A stretch of DNA of 64,000 nucleotides from CAVVZJ01 sp963752755 (GTDB lineage Bacteria > Planctomycetota > Planctomycetia > Isosphaerales > Isosphaeraceae). Both the position numbers and the translations under genes were made by a program. Below are positions 41,501 to 50,610 of the stretch, piece after piece. Where the stretch lies: contig CAVVZJ010000010.1 in the NCBI GenBank assembly GCA_963752755.1, positions 434,001 to 498,000 of the forward strand. Direction: 5' to 3'. Position 1 is the first letter of the stretch, and each line of letters begins with the position of its first letter. The notes beneath the pieces are model-generated. The model did not search any database. It was not told where the DNA came from and was given only the letters and a program-made list of their open reading frames with translations.

Positions 41501-43756
41501 ATGACGATGGCAACGGCCAGCCCCCGTTCGACTGATGGCTTGATCAGCCCGAACGACCTCGATCAGGTTCTCCACTCATCCCACTGGGACCCGTTTGGCA
41601 TCCTCGGAATCCATGCCCTCGGCGGCAACGGCCAGCCGGGCCGGATCATCCGGGCTTACATGCCGGAAGCACGCCGGGCGTGGGTGGTCGATCTGTCGAA
41701 GGGCGAGCCAGGCCAGCGGGTTGCGATGGAGCGTATCCATCCTGACGGCTTCTTCGTGGCCGTCTTCCGGGACGCCCGCGAGGACTTTCCGTACCGGCTC
41801 GCCGTGGAGGACCACGAGGGCCACTCCTGGGAGTTCGTCGATCCGTACCGGTTCGGCCCCGTCCTCACCCAGTTCGACCTGCACCTGATGGGCGAGGGGA
41901 CGCATTACAAGAATTACGAAAAGCTCGGCGCCCACATCATCACCCATGAGGGCATACGCGGCGTCCATTTCGCCGTCTGGGCGCCCAATGCCTTGCGAGT
42001 CAGTGTCGTCGGCAACTTCAACCACTGGGATGGCCGCCGCCATCCGATGCGCAACTGCGGCCCCGGCGGCATCTGGGAGATTTTTATCCCCGACCTGTCG
42101 GAAGGCGAGGTTTACAAGTTTGAGATCAAGAGCCGCTATCACGGCTACATGGTCACGAAGTCCGATCCTTACGGGTTCTACGCCGAGGTCCGGCCCAATA
42201 CGGCCTCGATCGTCTGGGACATCGAGAAGTTCCGCTGGGACGACGACGACTGGATGAACCATCGCGCCGAGCGCCAGAGTCTCGACGCACCGATCGCGAT
42301 TTATGAGGTTCACCTCGGCTCCTGGCGGCGGAAGCTCGAGGAAAGCGGTCGTTTTCTCACGTATCGGGAACTGGCCGACCAGCTCGTCGAGTACCTGAGG
42401 CAGACGGAGTTCACCCACGTCGAGCTGCTGCCGATCAACGAGCATCCGTTTGACGGGAGCTGGGGCTATCAGCCGGTTGGCTACTTCGCGCCCACGTCAC
42501 GCTTCGGCAGCCCCGACGACTTTGCCTACTTCGTAGACACGCTGCACAAGAACGGTTACGGCGTGCTCCTCGACTGGGTCCCCGCCCACTTTCCGCGCGA
42601 CGTTCACGGCCTCGGCTTCTTCGACGGCACGCACCTCTTCGAGCACGAGGACCCCCGGCTCGGCGAGCATCGCGACTGGGGCACGAAGATCTTCAACTAC
42701 GGCCGCTCGGAGGTCCGCAACTTCCTGCTGGGCAATGCCCTGTTCTGGCTGGACCGCTACCACATCGACGGCCTTCGGGTGGATGCGGTCGCCTCGATGC
42801 TCTACCTGGACTACTCCCGCGAGGCAGGCGAGTGGGTGCCCAACATCTACGGCGGCAATGAGAACCTCGAAGCGATCGACTTCCTCAAGCGGCTCAACGA
42901 GGTGGCCCACCACTACCACCCCGGCATCCTGACCGTCGCCGAGGAGTCGACCGCCTGGCCGGGCGTGTCGCGGCCGACGTATCTCGGGGGGCTCGGATTC
43001 AGCCTGAAGTGGAACATGGGCTGGATGAACGACACCCTCCGCTACATGGCCAAGGACCCGATCTATCGCAAGTATGAACACGGAGCGTTGACGTTCAGCC
43101 TGATCTACGCTTTCACTGAGAACTTCATTCTGCCGCTCTCCCACGACGAGGTCGTCCACGGCAAGGGGTCGTTGCTCGACAAGATGCCGGGCGACCTCTG
43201 GCAGAAGTTCGCCAATCTGCGGCTCCTCTATGGTTACATGTGGGGCCATCCGGGCAAGAAACTTCTGTACATGGGCTGTGAGTTTGCCCAGTGGCGGGAG
43301 TGGAAGCACGACGAGAGCCTCGACTGGCACCTGCTCCAGTGGGATTCGCACCGCGGGACGCAGTCGCTCATCACCGACCTGAACCGGCTCTACAAGCAGG
43401 AGCCGGCCTTGCACCAGGTGGACTTCGAGTGGTCCGGCTTCGAGTGGCTGGAGTTACACGACTGGGAAAACAGCGTTTTGGCCTTTCTCCGTCGTGGCAA
43501 GGAGCCAGGTCAGGAGGTCGTGGTCGTCTGTAACTTCACGCCGATTGTCCGCAACAGCTACCGTGTTGGCGTGCCTGCGGGTGGGTATTACCGCGAGCTG
43601 CTGAACACCGACGCGTCCATCTACGGCGGCTCGAACGTCGGGAACCAGGGGGGCGTCTGGGCCCGTCCGGAACCTCACGCGGGGCGAGCCTTCCATATCG
43701 AGCTGAACGTGCCGCCGCTGGGTGTCCTGTTCCTCAAGGCGTCGCAACAAGGATGA
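41501..43756 (+). CDS. glgB: 1,4-alpha-glucan branching enzyme GlgB
   Basis: 751 residues, the longest uninterrupted gene here. A CBM48 region (GVHFAVWAPNALRVSVVGNF) precedes the GH13 barrel: GSWGYQPVGYFAPTSRFG, the nucleophile Asp in GLRVDAVASMLYLDYSRE, the acid/base Glu in LTVAEESTAWPG and the stabiliser Asp in LSHDEVVHGKGSL. A beta-sandwich C-terminus ends LPPLGVLFLK-like (NVPPLGVLFLKASQQG). It introduces alpha-1,6 branches in glycogen. No other glycogen gene is adjacent. The absence of any frame change over 2.26 kb is a useful contrast to its neighbours. Confidence 0.97.
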   Translation: MTMATASPRSTDGLISPNDLDQVLHSSHWDPFGILGIHALGGNGQPGRIIRAYMPEARRAWVVDLSKGEPGQRVAMERIHPDGFFVAVFRDAREDFPYRLAVEDHEGHSWEFVDPYRFGPVLTQFDLHLMGEGTHYKNYEKLGAHIITHEGIRGVHFAVWAPNALRVSVVGNFNHWDGRRHPMRNCGPGGIWEIFIPDLSEGEVYKFEIKSRYHGYMVTKSDPYGFYAEVRPNTASIVWDIEKFRWDDDDWMNHRAERQSLDAPIAIYEVHLGSWRRKLEESGRFLTYRELADQLVEYLRQTEFTHVELLPINEHPFDGSWGYQPVGYFAPTSRFGSPDDFAYFVDTLHKNGYGVLLDWVPAHFPRDVHGLGFFDGTHLFEHEDPRLGEHRDWGTKIFNYGRSEVRNFLLGNALFWLDRYHIDGLRVDAVASMLYLDYSREAGEWVPNIYGGNENLEAIDFLKRLNEVAHHYHPGILTVAEESTAWPGVSRPTYLGGLGFSLKWNMGWMNDTLRYMAKDPIYRKYEHGALTFSLIYAFTENFILPLSHDEVVHGKGSLLDKMPGDLWQKFANLRLLYGYMWGHPGKKLLYMGCEFAQWREWKHDESLDWHLLQWDSHRGTQSLITDLNRLYKQEPALHQVDFEWSGFEWLELHDWENSVLAFLRRGKEPGQEVVVVCNFTPIVRNSYRVGVPAGGYYRELLNTDASIYGGSNVGNQGGVWARPEPHAGRAFHIELNVPPLGVLFLKASQQG

Positions 43757-43766
43757 GGATCGGGGT

Positions 43767-43827
43767 TTCTTGTCGTGGGGGCTCTGCCCAGCGTCCGGGA
43801 GACGGTGGGCGGAGCCCACGACAAGAA
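43767..43827. repeat. Long imperfect hairpin between convergent genes
   Basis: TTCTTGTCGTGGG at 43767 pairs with CCCACGACAAGAA ending at 43827, with further pairing inside (CTGCCCA with TGGGCGG). It lies between the stops of glgB and the FGGY kinase gene and may serve as a bidirectional terminator. Confidence 0.65.
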
Positions 43828-43849
43828 TGACTCGGCCGTCGATTCCGGA

Positions 43850-45380
43850 TCAGGACGGCACGCGGGGCGACGGGTTCAAGGCGCGGTACAGATCCACATA
43901 ACGGCCGAAGAGTTCGTCGTAGGACGCGGCGACCTGGCGGTTGGGTTCGAGGACGCGGTCGATGGCGACCATGGCGGCGGCCGCGGCGTCGAAATCGGGG
44001 TAGATGCCGGCGGCAAGGGAGGCCGCCATCGCGGAGCCGAGCGAGCAGCACTCGGGGTCGCGGGGCAGGTGAATCGGGCGCTGGAGGACGTCGGCGTGGA
44101 TCTGGAGCCAGAGGGGCGACTTGGCCCCACCGCCGCCGAGGAAGATCCGTTCGACCTGGAGGCCGTGGGCGGAAGCATCTTCGAGGATCTGGCGGGTCCC
44201 GCAGGCGGTGGCCTCGTAAAGGGCGCGGACGATGTGGCCGGGGCCGTGGGCGAGAGTCAGGCCGACGATCGCGCCGCGGGCATCGGGGTTTTTGAAGGGG
44301 GAACGGTTGCCCTGCCAGTCGTCGCGGACCACTAACCCCTCGGCGCCAGCGGGAACCTTGGCGGCCTGGTCGTCGAGAACCTGATAGACGGAGACGCCCA
44401 GCCGCTCGGCCGCGGCCTGCTCGCGGCCGGCGAAGTGGCGACGATACCAGTCGAGGATCGAGCCGGTGGCGGTCTGGCCGGCTTCGAGGGTGTAGAGCCC
44501 TTCGACGGTCGCATCCGGGTAGCAGCCGCCGGCTCCCGAGCCGAAGACGCCGGACGCGCGACTGAGCCAGGTGGCAGGTGCTGGAGCCGACGATCACGGC
44601 CACGTCGCCCTCGCCGGTGGCACCGAGGCCGAGCATGCCGAGGTAGGCGTCGATGCCCCCCTGGGCGACGGGCGTGCCGGCGCGAAGCCCCAGCCAGTCG
44701 GCGGCCTGGCGGCTGAGAGTGGCCTCACCCTTGCCCAGAGCGACGATCGTCTCGGGCCACTTGCCGACGAGGTCGTCGAGTCCGACGGCCTGCAACACGC
44801 CGAGCGGCCAGCCGCCGTCGGGGCGAGCGTAATTCCACTTCACGGCGCAGTGGTTCAATGAAAGGGTCCACTCGCCGGTGAGCTGGAACATAAACCAGTT
44901 CGTGCATTCGACGATCCGCTCAGCCCGATCGTAGGACTCGGGCTCGTTCCGCTTCAGCCAGAGCGCCTTGGGCAACATCCACTCGGGCGAGACCCGGCCG
45001 GAGACGTAACGGAGGATCGGGTCGCCGGTGGCGCTGATCGCGTCGGCCTCGCGGGCGGCACGCTGGTCCATCCAGAGCAAGGCCGGACGGACCGGAACGC
45101 CGGCCTGATCGCAGGCGACGACGGTGCAGGCGGTGCTGTCGAAGCCGATGCCGGCAACGTCCTCGGGCGTTGCCTTCGCGGCCCCAAGTGCCAGGGCCGT
45201 GGCGGCGCGGGCGGCGTCCCACCACTGCGAGGGGTCCTGCTCCGCCCAGCCGGGACGGGGGAAGGTCGTGCCGATCTCGGCCACACCGAAGGCCACGGGA
45301 TGGCCCCTGGAATCAACGAGGGCAGCGCGGAGCGACTGCGTGCCGATATCGAATCCGAGCAGGAAGGGCGGCTGGCTCAT
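43850..45380 (-). CDS. FGGY-family carbohydrate kinase, frameshifted
   Basis: About 509 residues when reconstructed. It has the sugar-kinase fold: LLGFDIGTQSLRAALVDSRG, GIGFDSTACTVVACDQAG, LLWMDQRAAREADAI, PVAQGGIDAYLGMLGLGA, IVGSSTCHLA and the C-terminal LGGGGAKSPLWLQIHADVLQ. It phosphorylates a pentose or pentulose with ATP. The SPEWMLPKALWLKRNEPESY region resembles ribulokinase-like members more than classical XylB; the substrate cannot be fixed. One +1 insertion near 44557-44560 (AQSR|SGVFGSGAGGCYPD) breaks it. It converges on glgB. Confidence 0.87.
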
Positions 45381-45482
45381 GGCGGGAGACCTCGACCTCG
45401 AGAAGCGGCCACTCCGCGGCCTCGACGAACGATGCGAACCGGCGTGCGATCGAGCGAAATGTAACCGACCCGACTCGCAATT

Positions 45483-46757
45483 TCACTCGGAAACCGGCAC
45501 GACCCGGACCGAACGGCTCCACGATTCTTCGAGGGCCCGGCAGGCGTCACCAATCGGGTCGGAGTCCCGGAACCGGGTAGCGACCTGGTGGCAGTTTGCT
45601 TGGACTTCGGCCGATCCGGTCAGCTCGGAGAGCGTCGCGGCCACGGCCTCGGCGCGGAAGTGGCTGGGGGCGAGCGAGCGGCCGACTCCCAGGCGAAGCG
45701 TCCGGTCGGCGTTGTCGAACTGGTCGTAGGCGAGGGGCTGGATCAACTGCGGGATTCCGGCGGCCATCGCCTGGGCCATCGTACCGATTCCACCGTGATG
45801 GACGAGAGCCGCAGCGCGTGGCAGGAGATGGCTGAACGGCACGAAAGGTCGGTGAATCACGCCGGCAGGCAGGTCAGCCGGAACCTGCTCGGCATGCCGC
45901 GTCAGCAGAAGTCCCCGGCGATCCAGGAGCCGGCAGGCTGCTGCGGCTTCCGCGAGGAATCGGTGGCCGAAGAGGTTCGCCGAGCCGGGCGTGATCACGA
46001 TCGGGGCTTCCCCTTCGTTGAGGAAGTTTGCGAGATCGGGGGAAAGCGGCTCGACCCCACGCTCGTCGTAGAGCGGGAAGCCGACGAGCCGCGTTTGTGG
46101 TGGCCAGTCGGGCTGGATCGGGAAGAACCAGGGGGGGAACATCCCGAGGACGAGGTCGGGAGCGTGAAACCAATGGTGAATCGGCCGCTTGACGGGCGGC
46201 AGCCCGAGCCGGCGTCGAAAGGCGTTCAGGCCTGAGGACAGTTGCGGATCGACGACCAGGGCATCGCCGACCCGGTAGAAGAGACGCTTGAAGATGCGGG
46301 GGGTGTGGGAGGGGAAGCGGAAGCCCGGATAAACGGACGTCTCGTGGACGCTCCGGAAGAGGCTCGGCTGGAGGTGGAGCATCGCCAGCGGAACGCCGAG
46401 CTTCTCGTGAGCCACCCGCGCCCCGACACCGAGCGAGCCGGTGACGACGGCCGTCTCGCCCGGAACGTAACGGCTGGCGATGGCCTGGTACAGAATCGGA
46501 AGCGTCTCGATGATCGTGCGGCAGACAGCAGCGAACCCGCGGATCGGATGCCAGAGGTCCGGGTTGCGCATCATCTGGAGGAAGTCCTCGTCGGTGCCGA
46601 GGTCGATGGATTCAAAGCCGAGCCGTTCGATCAAGGGGCGGAAGTGGGGCGAGATCAGGAAGCTGACGCGGTGACCTCTCTCTCGGAGGCCGAGGCCGAG
46701 ACCGACGAAGGGGTGAACGTCGCCCGCGCTGCCGATCGGATTGAGAAGGACGTGCAT
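45483..46757 (-). CDS. GT1-family glycosyltransferase (UGT/MGT type)
   Basis: 424 residues, uninterrupted. The N-terminal acceptor domain starts LLNPIGSAGDVHPFVGLGLG. The C-terminal donor domain has VITPGSANLFG, FVPFSHLLPRAAALVHHGGI and GTMAQAMAAGIPQLIQPLAY followed by DQFDNADR, the sugar-nucleotide-binding signature of this family. It would transfer a sugar from UDP-sugar (or similar) to a lipid or natural-product acceptor. It lies 33 bases downstream of dtd. The acceptor is unknown. Confidence 0.9.
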   Translation of the reverse strand: MHVLLNPIGSAGDVHPFVGLGLGLRERGHRVSFLISPHFRPLIERLGFESIDLGTDEDFLQMMRNPDLWHPIRGFAAVCRTIIETLPILYQAIASRYVPGETAVVTGSLGVGARVAHEKLGVPLAMLHLQPSLFRSVHETSVYPGFRFPSHTPRIFKRLFYRVGDALVVDPQLSSGLNAFRRRLGLPPVKRPIHHWFHAPDLVLGMFPPWFFPIQPDWPPQTRLVGFPLYDERGVEPLSPDLANFLNEGEAPIVITPGSANLFGHRFLAEAAAACRLLDRRGLLLTRHAEQVPADLPAGVIHRPFVPFSHLLPRAAALVHHGGIGTMAQAMAAGIPQLIQPLAYDQFDNADRTLRLGVGRSLAPSHFRAEAVAATLSELTGSAEVQANCHQVATRFRDSDPIGDACRALEESWSRSVRVVPVSE

Positions 46758-46789
46758 GGGTATCAGACTCTGCGGACCTTCCGTTCCGA

Positions 46790-47240
46790 TCAGAAGAGTC
46801 GGCGGCTGTCGAGCAGAAGCGTGACGGGGCCGTCGTTGACGAGTTCCACCTCCATGTGGGCCTGGAAGAGGCCCTGGGCCACCGGTATGCCGGCCGAGGC
46901 GATCCGCGAGACGAAGTGCTCATAAAGGCGCGACGGCGTCGTCGGGCGGCGCAGCGTCGGTGAAGCCGGGTCGACGACCCTTGCGGCAGTCGCCGAGCAA
47001 GGTGAACTGGCTGACGGCAAGCACGGAGCCGCCAACCTCGGAGACGTCGCGGTTCATCTTCCCGGCATCATCCTCGAAGGCACGCAGGCCAACGACCTTC
47101 TCAGCGAGGCGGTCGGCATCGTCCTCGGTATCGCCACGGGCGACGCCGAGCAGGACGAGCCAGCCGGCATCGATCTGTCCGACGAGCGCACCCTCGACCC
47201 GGACGGCGGCCCGAGTCACGCGCTGGAGGACGGCTCGCAT
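46790..47240 (-). CDS. dtd: D-aminoacyl-tRNA deacylase, frameshifted
   Basis: About 149 residues when reconstructed, the usual family length. The start MRAVLQRVTRAAVRVEGA is diagnostic. The active-site motif SQFTLLGDCRKGRRPGF and C-terminal GPVTLLLDSR (Gly-cisPro-type motif normally NxGPVT, here NDGPVT) are present. It hydrolyses D-amino acids from mischarged tRNA. One +1 insertion near 46927-46928 (DAVA|LYEHFVSRIASAGIPV) breaks it. Confidence 0.92.
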
Positions 47241-47254
47241 CGGGACACCTCGGC

Positions 47255-47313
47255 GATGGTCGATGAATGATGACAGCAGAAGAGCAAGAGCCTGTCATTG
47301 ATCATCGACCATC
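47255..47313. repeat. Imperfect inverted repeat between dtd and asnB
   Basis: GATGGTCGATGAATGATGAC at 47255 pairs imperfectly with GTCATTGATCATCGACCATC ending at 47313, about 20 of 22 positions allowing a shifted pair. Further ATCATCGA direct repeats follow to 47327. It may terminate asnB transcription or be a dispersed repeat. Confidence 0.5.
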
Positions 47314-47339
47314 AATCATCGATCATGAATAATCCAGGG

Positions 47340-49346
47340 TCAGGCGACGGCCGGCTCGGCGATCTCTTCGCGGGTCTTGTACTGGGTGGGGAGGCGGTTG
47401 CCGGCGAATTCGGGGGCGGTCCACTGGGGAAGTTCGCAGAGGCCGCCGCCGAGGAAGAGGTGATGCCAGAGCTGGGTGGAGACGACGCTCGTCAGGCCGA
47501 GGTCATAGACGAACCGCTTCGGCGTGATCCTCGGAATCGAGCGCTGCCACCAGACCTCGCGGGCGACGGCGTCGGGGTCGAAGAAGCCGGTCTTGCGGAG
47601 CGACTCGGGGCTGAGGAGCTGATCGACCCAGGCGGGTCGGTGGGGACCCAGGAAGGTGGCGGCGAGGCTGGCGCGGAACATCGTCTTGGGGCGGTTGGCG
47701 ATCTGAGGGGGCAAGGTCCGGGCAGCGACCTGGCGGAGAATCCACTTTTCGGTCCGGCCGCGGAGCTTGTACTCCGGGGCGATCCCGGCGCAGAAGCGGA
47801 TCACATCGTCGTCGAGGAACGGGTAACGCGTCTCGACCGAGTTGTGCATCGCGATCCGGTCACCCTTGGAGAGCATCAAGAGGCCGGCGAGCATGACCTT
47901 GTAGCCGACGTAGAGCGAGCGGTTCAACGGGTGCCAGCGGGCGATGCGGTCATTGGTCAGGTCAAGGTCGTCGAAGGCGTCGTGGTCGGCGAGTTGACCG
48001 CGGAGGTCGCGGCTGAAGAGGACGGGGCGGACCTGCATGAGGAACTCGTAGAGGTCCTGCTGCGCCGGTCGGACACCTTTCATCCCCATGATCGGGGGGC
48101 GTCGCTCGGAGCCGCCGCCGATCAGCGAGAGGGCGAGTTTGCGGCCGGCGGAGGGAAGCCAGTTACCGAATCTCTGGGCCAGGCGGTTGCGAAACTGCTG
48201 CGACTTGAACCATACGTAGCCGGCGAGCGCCTCGTCGGCCCCCTCGCCGGTCAAGGCGACCTTGTAACCCTGGTGGTGGACCTCACCGGCCAGGCGCATC
48301 AAGGCGGCGCAGGAGGTGTCGAGCACGGGGCCTTCGGCGGCGACGACCAGCTCGGGGAAGGCGTTGGCGATCCGGGCGCGGTCCATCGTGACCAGGGAGA
48401 GTTCCGAGCCGAGGGCCTGAGCCGCCTCCGCCGAAGGCCCGCGCTCGTCGGGACCCGCGTGGTCGAGGCCAATCGTGAACGAGGGGACCGCTGCGCCGCG
48501 TTGTCGGGAGCTGAGACCGAGAACGACCGTCGAGTCAAGACCGCCGCTGATGTAGCTGACGACAGGCACGTCGCCCCGGAGCCGGCGCTCGACGGACTGG
48601 CGGAGCAGCTCCTCGAACTCATCGACGAGGGGCGTCGGGTCGTCAAGCCGACGCTCGTCTCCCTCGTCGGGGAAGTCGAGGTCCCAGTACTGATGCTTGG
48701 AGATCCGGCCGTCCTTGACCTTGAGGAAGTGGCCGGGAGGGAGGGACTTGACGCCTTCGAAGAAGGTGCGGGTCGTGCCAGCGCAGAAGAAGCTGAAGAG
48801 GTGGTCGATCCCCTTCGGATCCGCCTGGGGCCGAATCATCCCGGAGGCGAGCAGCGCCTTGATCTCAGAGCCCCAAAGGAGCCAGCCGTCCACCTCGGTG
48901 TAATAGAGTGGGCAGATGCCGACGCGGTCGCGGCCAAGGATCAAGGTGCGCTCGTCGCGGTCCCAGAGCGAGACGGCGAACTGGCCGCGGGCCTTCTCGA
49001 ACATGCCGGGGCCGTGGTCCTCGTAGAGGTGGACCCACAGCTCGGTATCGCAACGGCTGGAGAAGCGATGTCCGCGAGCCCGGAGTTCTTCCAGCAACTC
49101 GGGGTATTCGAACAGCTCGCCATTGAAGGCCACCCAGATCGAGCCGTCCTCATTGCAGAGCGGCTGACGGCCGCCGGCCAGGTCCACGATCGAGAGCCGA
49201 CGAGCACCGAGGGCAACCCCGGGCTCCTGGTGGGTGTGCTCATCGTCGGGACCGCGGTGGGCGATCGCGCCCGTCATGGCGAGCAGGCGGTCGGTCGGAA
49301 AGTCACGTTGGCCCGTCAAGTCGAACGCGCCGGCGATACCGCACAT
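47340..49346 (-). CDS. asnB: Asparagine synthase (glutamine-hydrolysing)
   Basis: 668 residues, uninterrupted. ATG 49346 is chosen because it gives the N-terminal MCGIAGAFDLTG with the nucleophile Cys2. The glutaminase domain continues with AIAHRGPDDEHTHQEPGVAL, LSIVDLAGGRQPL and VAFNGELFEYPEL. The synthetase domain has the ATP-binding SGGLDSTVVLG (here YISGGLDSTVVLGLSS) and LTGEGADEALAGYVWFK. It makes asparagine from aspartate, or acts in surface-polymer synthesis as related asnB-like amidotransferases do. The neighbouring glycosyltransferase makes the second role possible. A TATAAT box lies about 110 bases upstream. Confidence 0.92.
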   Translation of the reverse strand: MCGIAGAFDLTGQRDFPTDRLLAMTGAIAHRGPDDEHTHQEPGVALGARRLSIVDLAGGRQPLCNEDGSIWVAFNGELFEYPELLEELRARGHRFSSRCDTELWVHLYEDHGPGMFEKARGQFAVSLWDRDERTLILGRDRVGICPLYYTEVDGWLLWGSEIKALLASGMIRPQADPKGIDHLFSFFCAGTTRTFFEGVKSLPPGHFLKVKDGRISKHQYWDLDFPDEGDERRLDDPTPLVDEFEELLRQSVERRLRGDVPVVSYISGGLDSTVVLGLSSRQRGAAVPSFTIGLDHAGPDERGPSAEAAQALGSELSLVTMDRARIANAFPELVVAAEGPVLDTSCAALMRLAGEVHHQGYKVALTGEGADEALAGYVWFKSQQFRNRLAQRFGNWLPSAGRKLALSLIGGGSERRPPIMGMKGVRPAQQDLYEFLMQVRPVLFSRDLRGQLADHDAFDDLDLTNDRIARWHPLNRSLYVGYKVMLAGLLMLSKGDRIAMHNSVETRYPFLDDDVIRFCAGIAPEYKLRGRTEKWILRQVAARTLPPQIANRPKTMFRASLAATFLGPHRPAWVDQLLSPESLRKTGFFDPDAVAREVWWQRSIPRITPKRFVYDLGLTSVVSTQLWHHLFLGGGLCELPQWTAPEFAGNRLPTQYKTREEIAEPAVA

Positions 49347-49453
49347 GGCAAGCTGGCTCCGAGAGGGGGACCGACGGACGGAAAACCACGCGGGAGGGCG
49401 GCGCGGCACGTCGAAAGCTGAGGGGTCCTGTCCAGATCGCTTTCCGTCCGGCA

Positions 49454-49459
49454 ATTATA
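49454..49459 (-). promoter_or_regulatory. TATAAT -10 box upstream of asnB
   Basis: The minus strand reads TATAAT, a perfect -10 hexamer, with TTGCGT 15 bases upstream as a weak -35. It lies about 108 bases before the asnB start in an otherwise G+C-rich region. Confidence 0.45.
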
Positions 49460-49614
49460 CCCCAGATTGCCAGAACGCAATTCGGGGACCGCGACGGCGG
49501 AGCCGCCGGATTGCGGTCGTGCGTTCGTGAGACGGCTCGGCGACGCTCCGGAAGGAGTCGGGCGTGTTGCCGTAAATCGCGATGGGAGAAGGCCTTGATT
49601 GGGGTCAACGTTAC

Positions 49615-49633
49615 ATTGTGAAGTTCGTTCGGC
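49615..49633 (+). repeat. Dispersed TGAAGTTCGTTCGGC element, copy 3
   Basis: TGTGAAGTTCGTTCGGC shares its 15-base core with the elements at 20532 and 36830. Confidence 0.5.
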
Positions 49634-49675
49634 AATGGGGACGCGGTCGTCGGGGATCGGACGGGGATCGTGTTC

Positions 49676-49710
49676 ACCACAAAGGCACAAAGGGTGCACA
49701 AAGACGGGAG
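49676..49710 (+). repeat. Half-site of the TTCACCACAAAGGCAC family
   Basis: TTCACCACAAAGGCACAAAG is identical over its first 16 bases to the left arm of the element at 27140; no right arm is present nearby. Confidence 0.5.
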
Positions 49711-49847
49711 AGAGACGCCCGCGGGATCAACCCGGCGGTCCAACGAAGAGGGGCGATAACGACATATCTCAGCGGACGGGCAGGCTGAGGGAAACCGTTG
49801 CAGGACCAAGACCCGCCGCGGCGGGGCGGCTCCGCTGTAGCGACAGA

Positions 49848-50360
49848 TTAAACGAGGTTCTCTTGCCCCCGCTCTTCGAAGACCGGCCATCCGTATTGCC
49901 CATCATGCTCCTCCACACCCAGTTCGCATCGGGGTGATCTGGGTAAGTCCGCGAAAATACCATCGGTCCGGGCCTTGAGTAGGACGCTCTTGAGAAGATC
50001 TCCGAGGATGGTCGCGAATTCGTCGCCGCTTTCTGGTGGGACTTCGCGCCGGGTGCCGTCGGGCATGATGAACTGGACCGGCTCCTCTTCATTCGCCTCC
50101 GCGGCGGCCAACCATTTCGGCCGTTCCAACCAGTTCGCCTGGATGTGAGCGTTCCACTGCCCATCGGGCTCGGCGTCGCTTCGGGTGTCGAACACGAGGG
50201 CCACCCAGCCAGCTTGATCGAATTGGTAGCCGAGATCGATTCGCGTGACTCGTTTGCCTTTGCCCGGTCCGTCATTGGTCGCGGGGTCGAAGGATTCCAC
50301 GCGCTCGGAGACGAAGCGAGAGATGTCGGCGAAGTCCTTCCGCAGATCCAAACGCTTCAT
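49848..50360 (-). CDS. Hypothetical protein
   Basis: 170 residues from ATG 50360 (an upstream in-frame ATG at 50507 would include the hairpin region). The protein is acidic and soluble: LRKDFADISRFVSERV, RVTRIDLGYQFDQAGWVALV, WNAHIQANWLERPKWLAA, QFIMPDGTRREVPPESG. Balanced composition and third-position G+C support a real gene. No family is recognised; size and acidity resemble immunity-type proteins, which is only a guess. Confidence 0.6.
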   Translation of the reverse strand: MKRLDLRKDFADISRFVSERVESFDPATNDGPGKGKRVTRIDLGYQFDQAGWVALVFDTRSDAEPDGQWNAHIQANWLERPKWLAAAEANEEEPVQFIMPDGTRREVPPESGDEFATILGDLLKSVLLKARTDGIFADLPRSPRCELGVEEHDGQYGWPVFEERGQENLV

Positions 50361-50424
50361 GCAATCACCGATCAGTGACGACCAACAGACGGATGGAGGA
50401 TTTACGCAGACGTTGCCGGCGGAA

Positions 50425-50508
50425 GGTGCGTCGGGTCTTCGACGATGCACCCTACGAGGATCTTCGTTCTCCAACCGTGGTGGTGCGTCGCCGAAGACTT
50501 GCCGCACC
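50425..50508. repeat. Pair of GGTGCGTC-family hairpins
   Basis: Two adjacent hairpins: GGTGCGTC / GATGCACC followed by CTAC at 50425-50455, and GGTGCGTC / GCCGCACC followed by CTAC at 50482-50512, the second with an 11-base loop (GCCGAAGACTT-like). Both match the hairpin at 11280 in arms, loop motif (TCTTCG or CGAAGA) and the CTAC tail. Confidence 0.65.
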
Positions 50509-50610
50509 CTACCAAAGACCAGGGATGGACGAAGAACGGGCCAGGTCGAGAGGATTGTATAACAGGGGCGGCGTATCGTCTCCGGTCGGCGGAAAAAAAT
50601 GGGGGCGACT

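Larger units (their letters stand above)
49347..49847. other. Intergenic region with two dispersed repeats
   Basis: About 500 bases with no supported gene. It contains the asnB promoter candidate (49454-49459), copy 3 of the TGAAGTTCGTTCGGC element (49615-49633) and a half-site of the TTCACCACAAAGGCAC family (49676-49700). Confidence 0.5.

Noticed and set aside
47298..49421. Open plus-strand frame of about 700 codons
   Set aside because: It is antisense to asnB, which has a full set of catalytic motifs.
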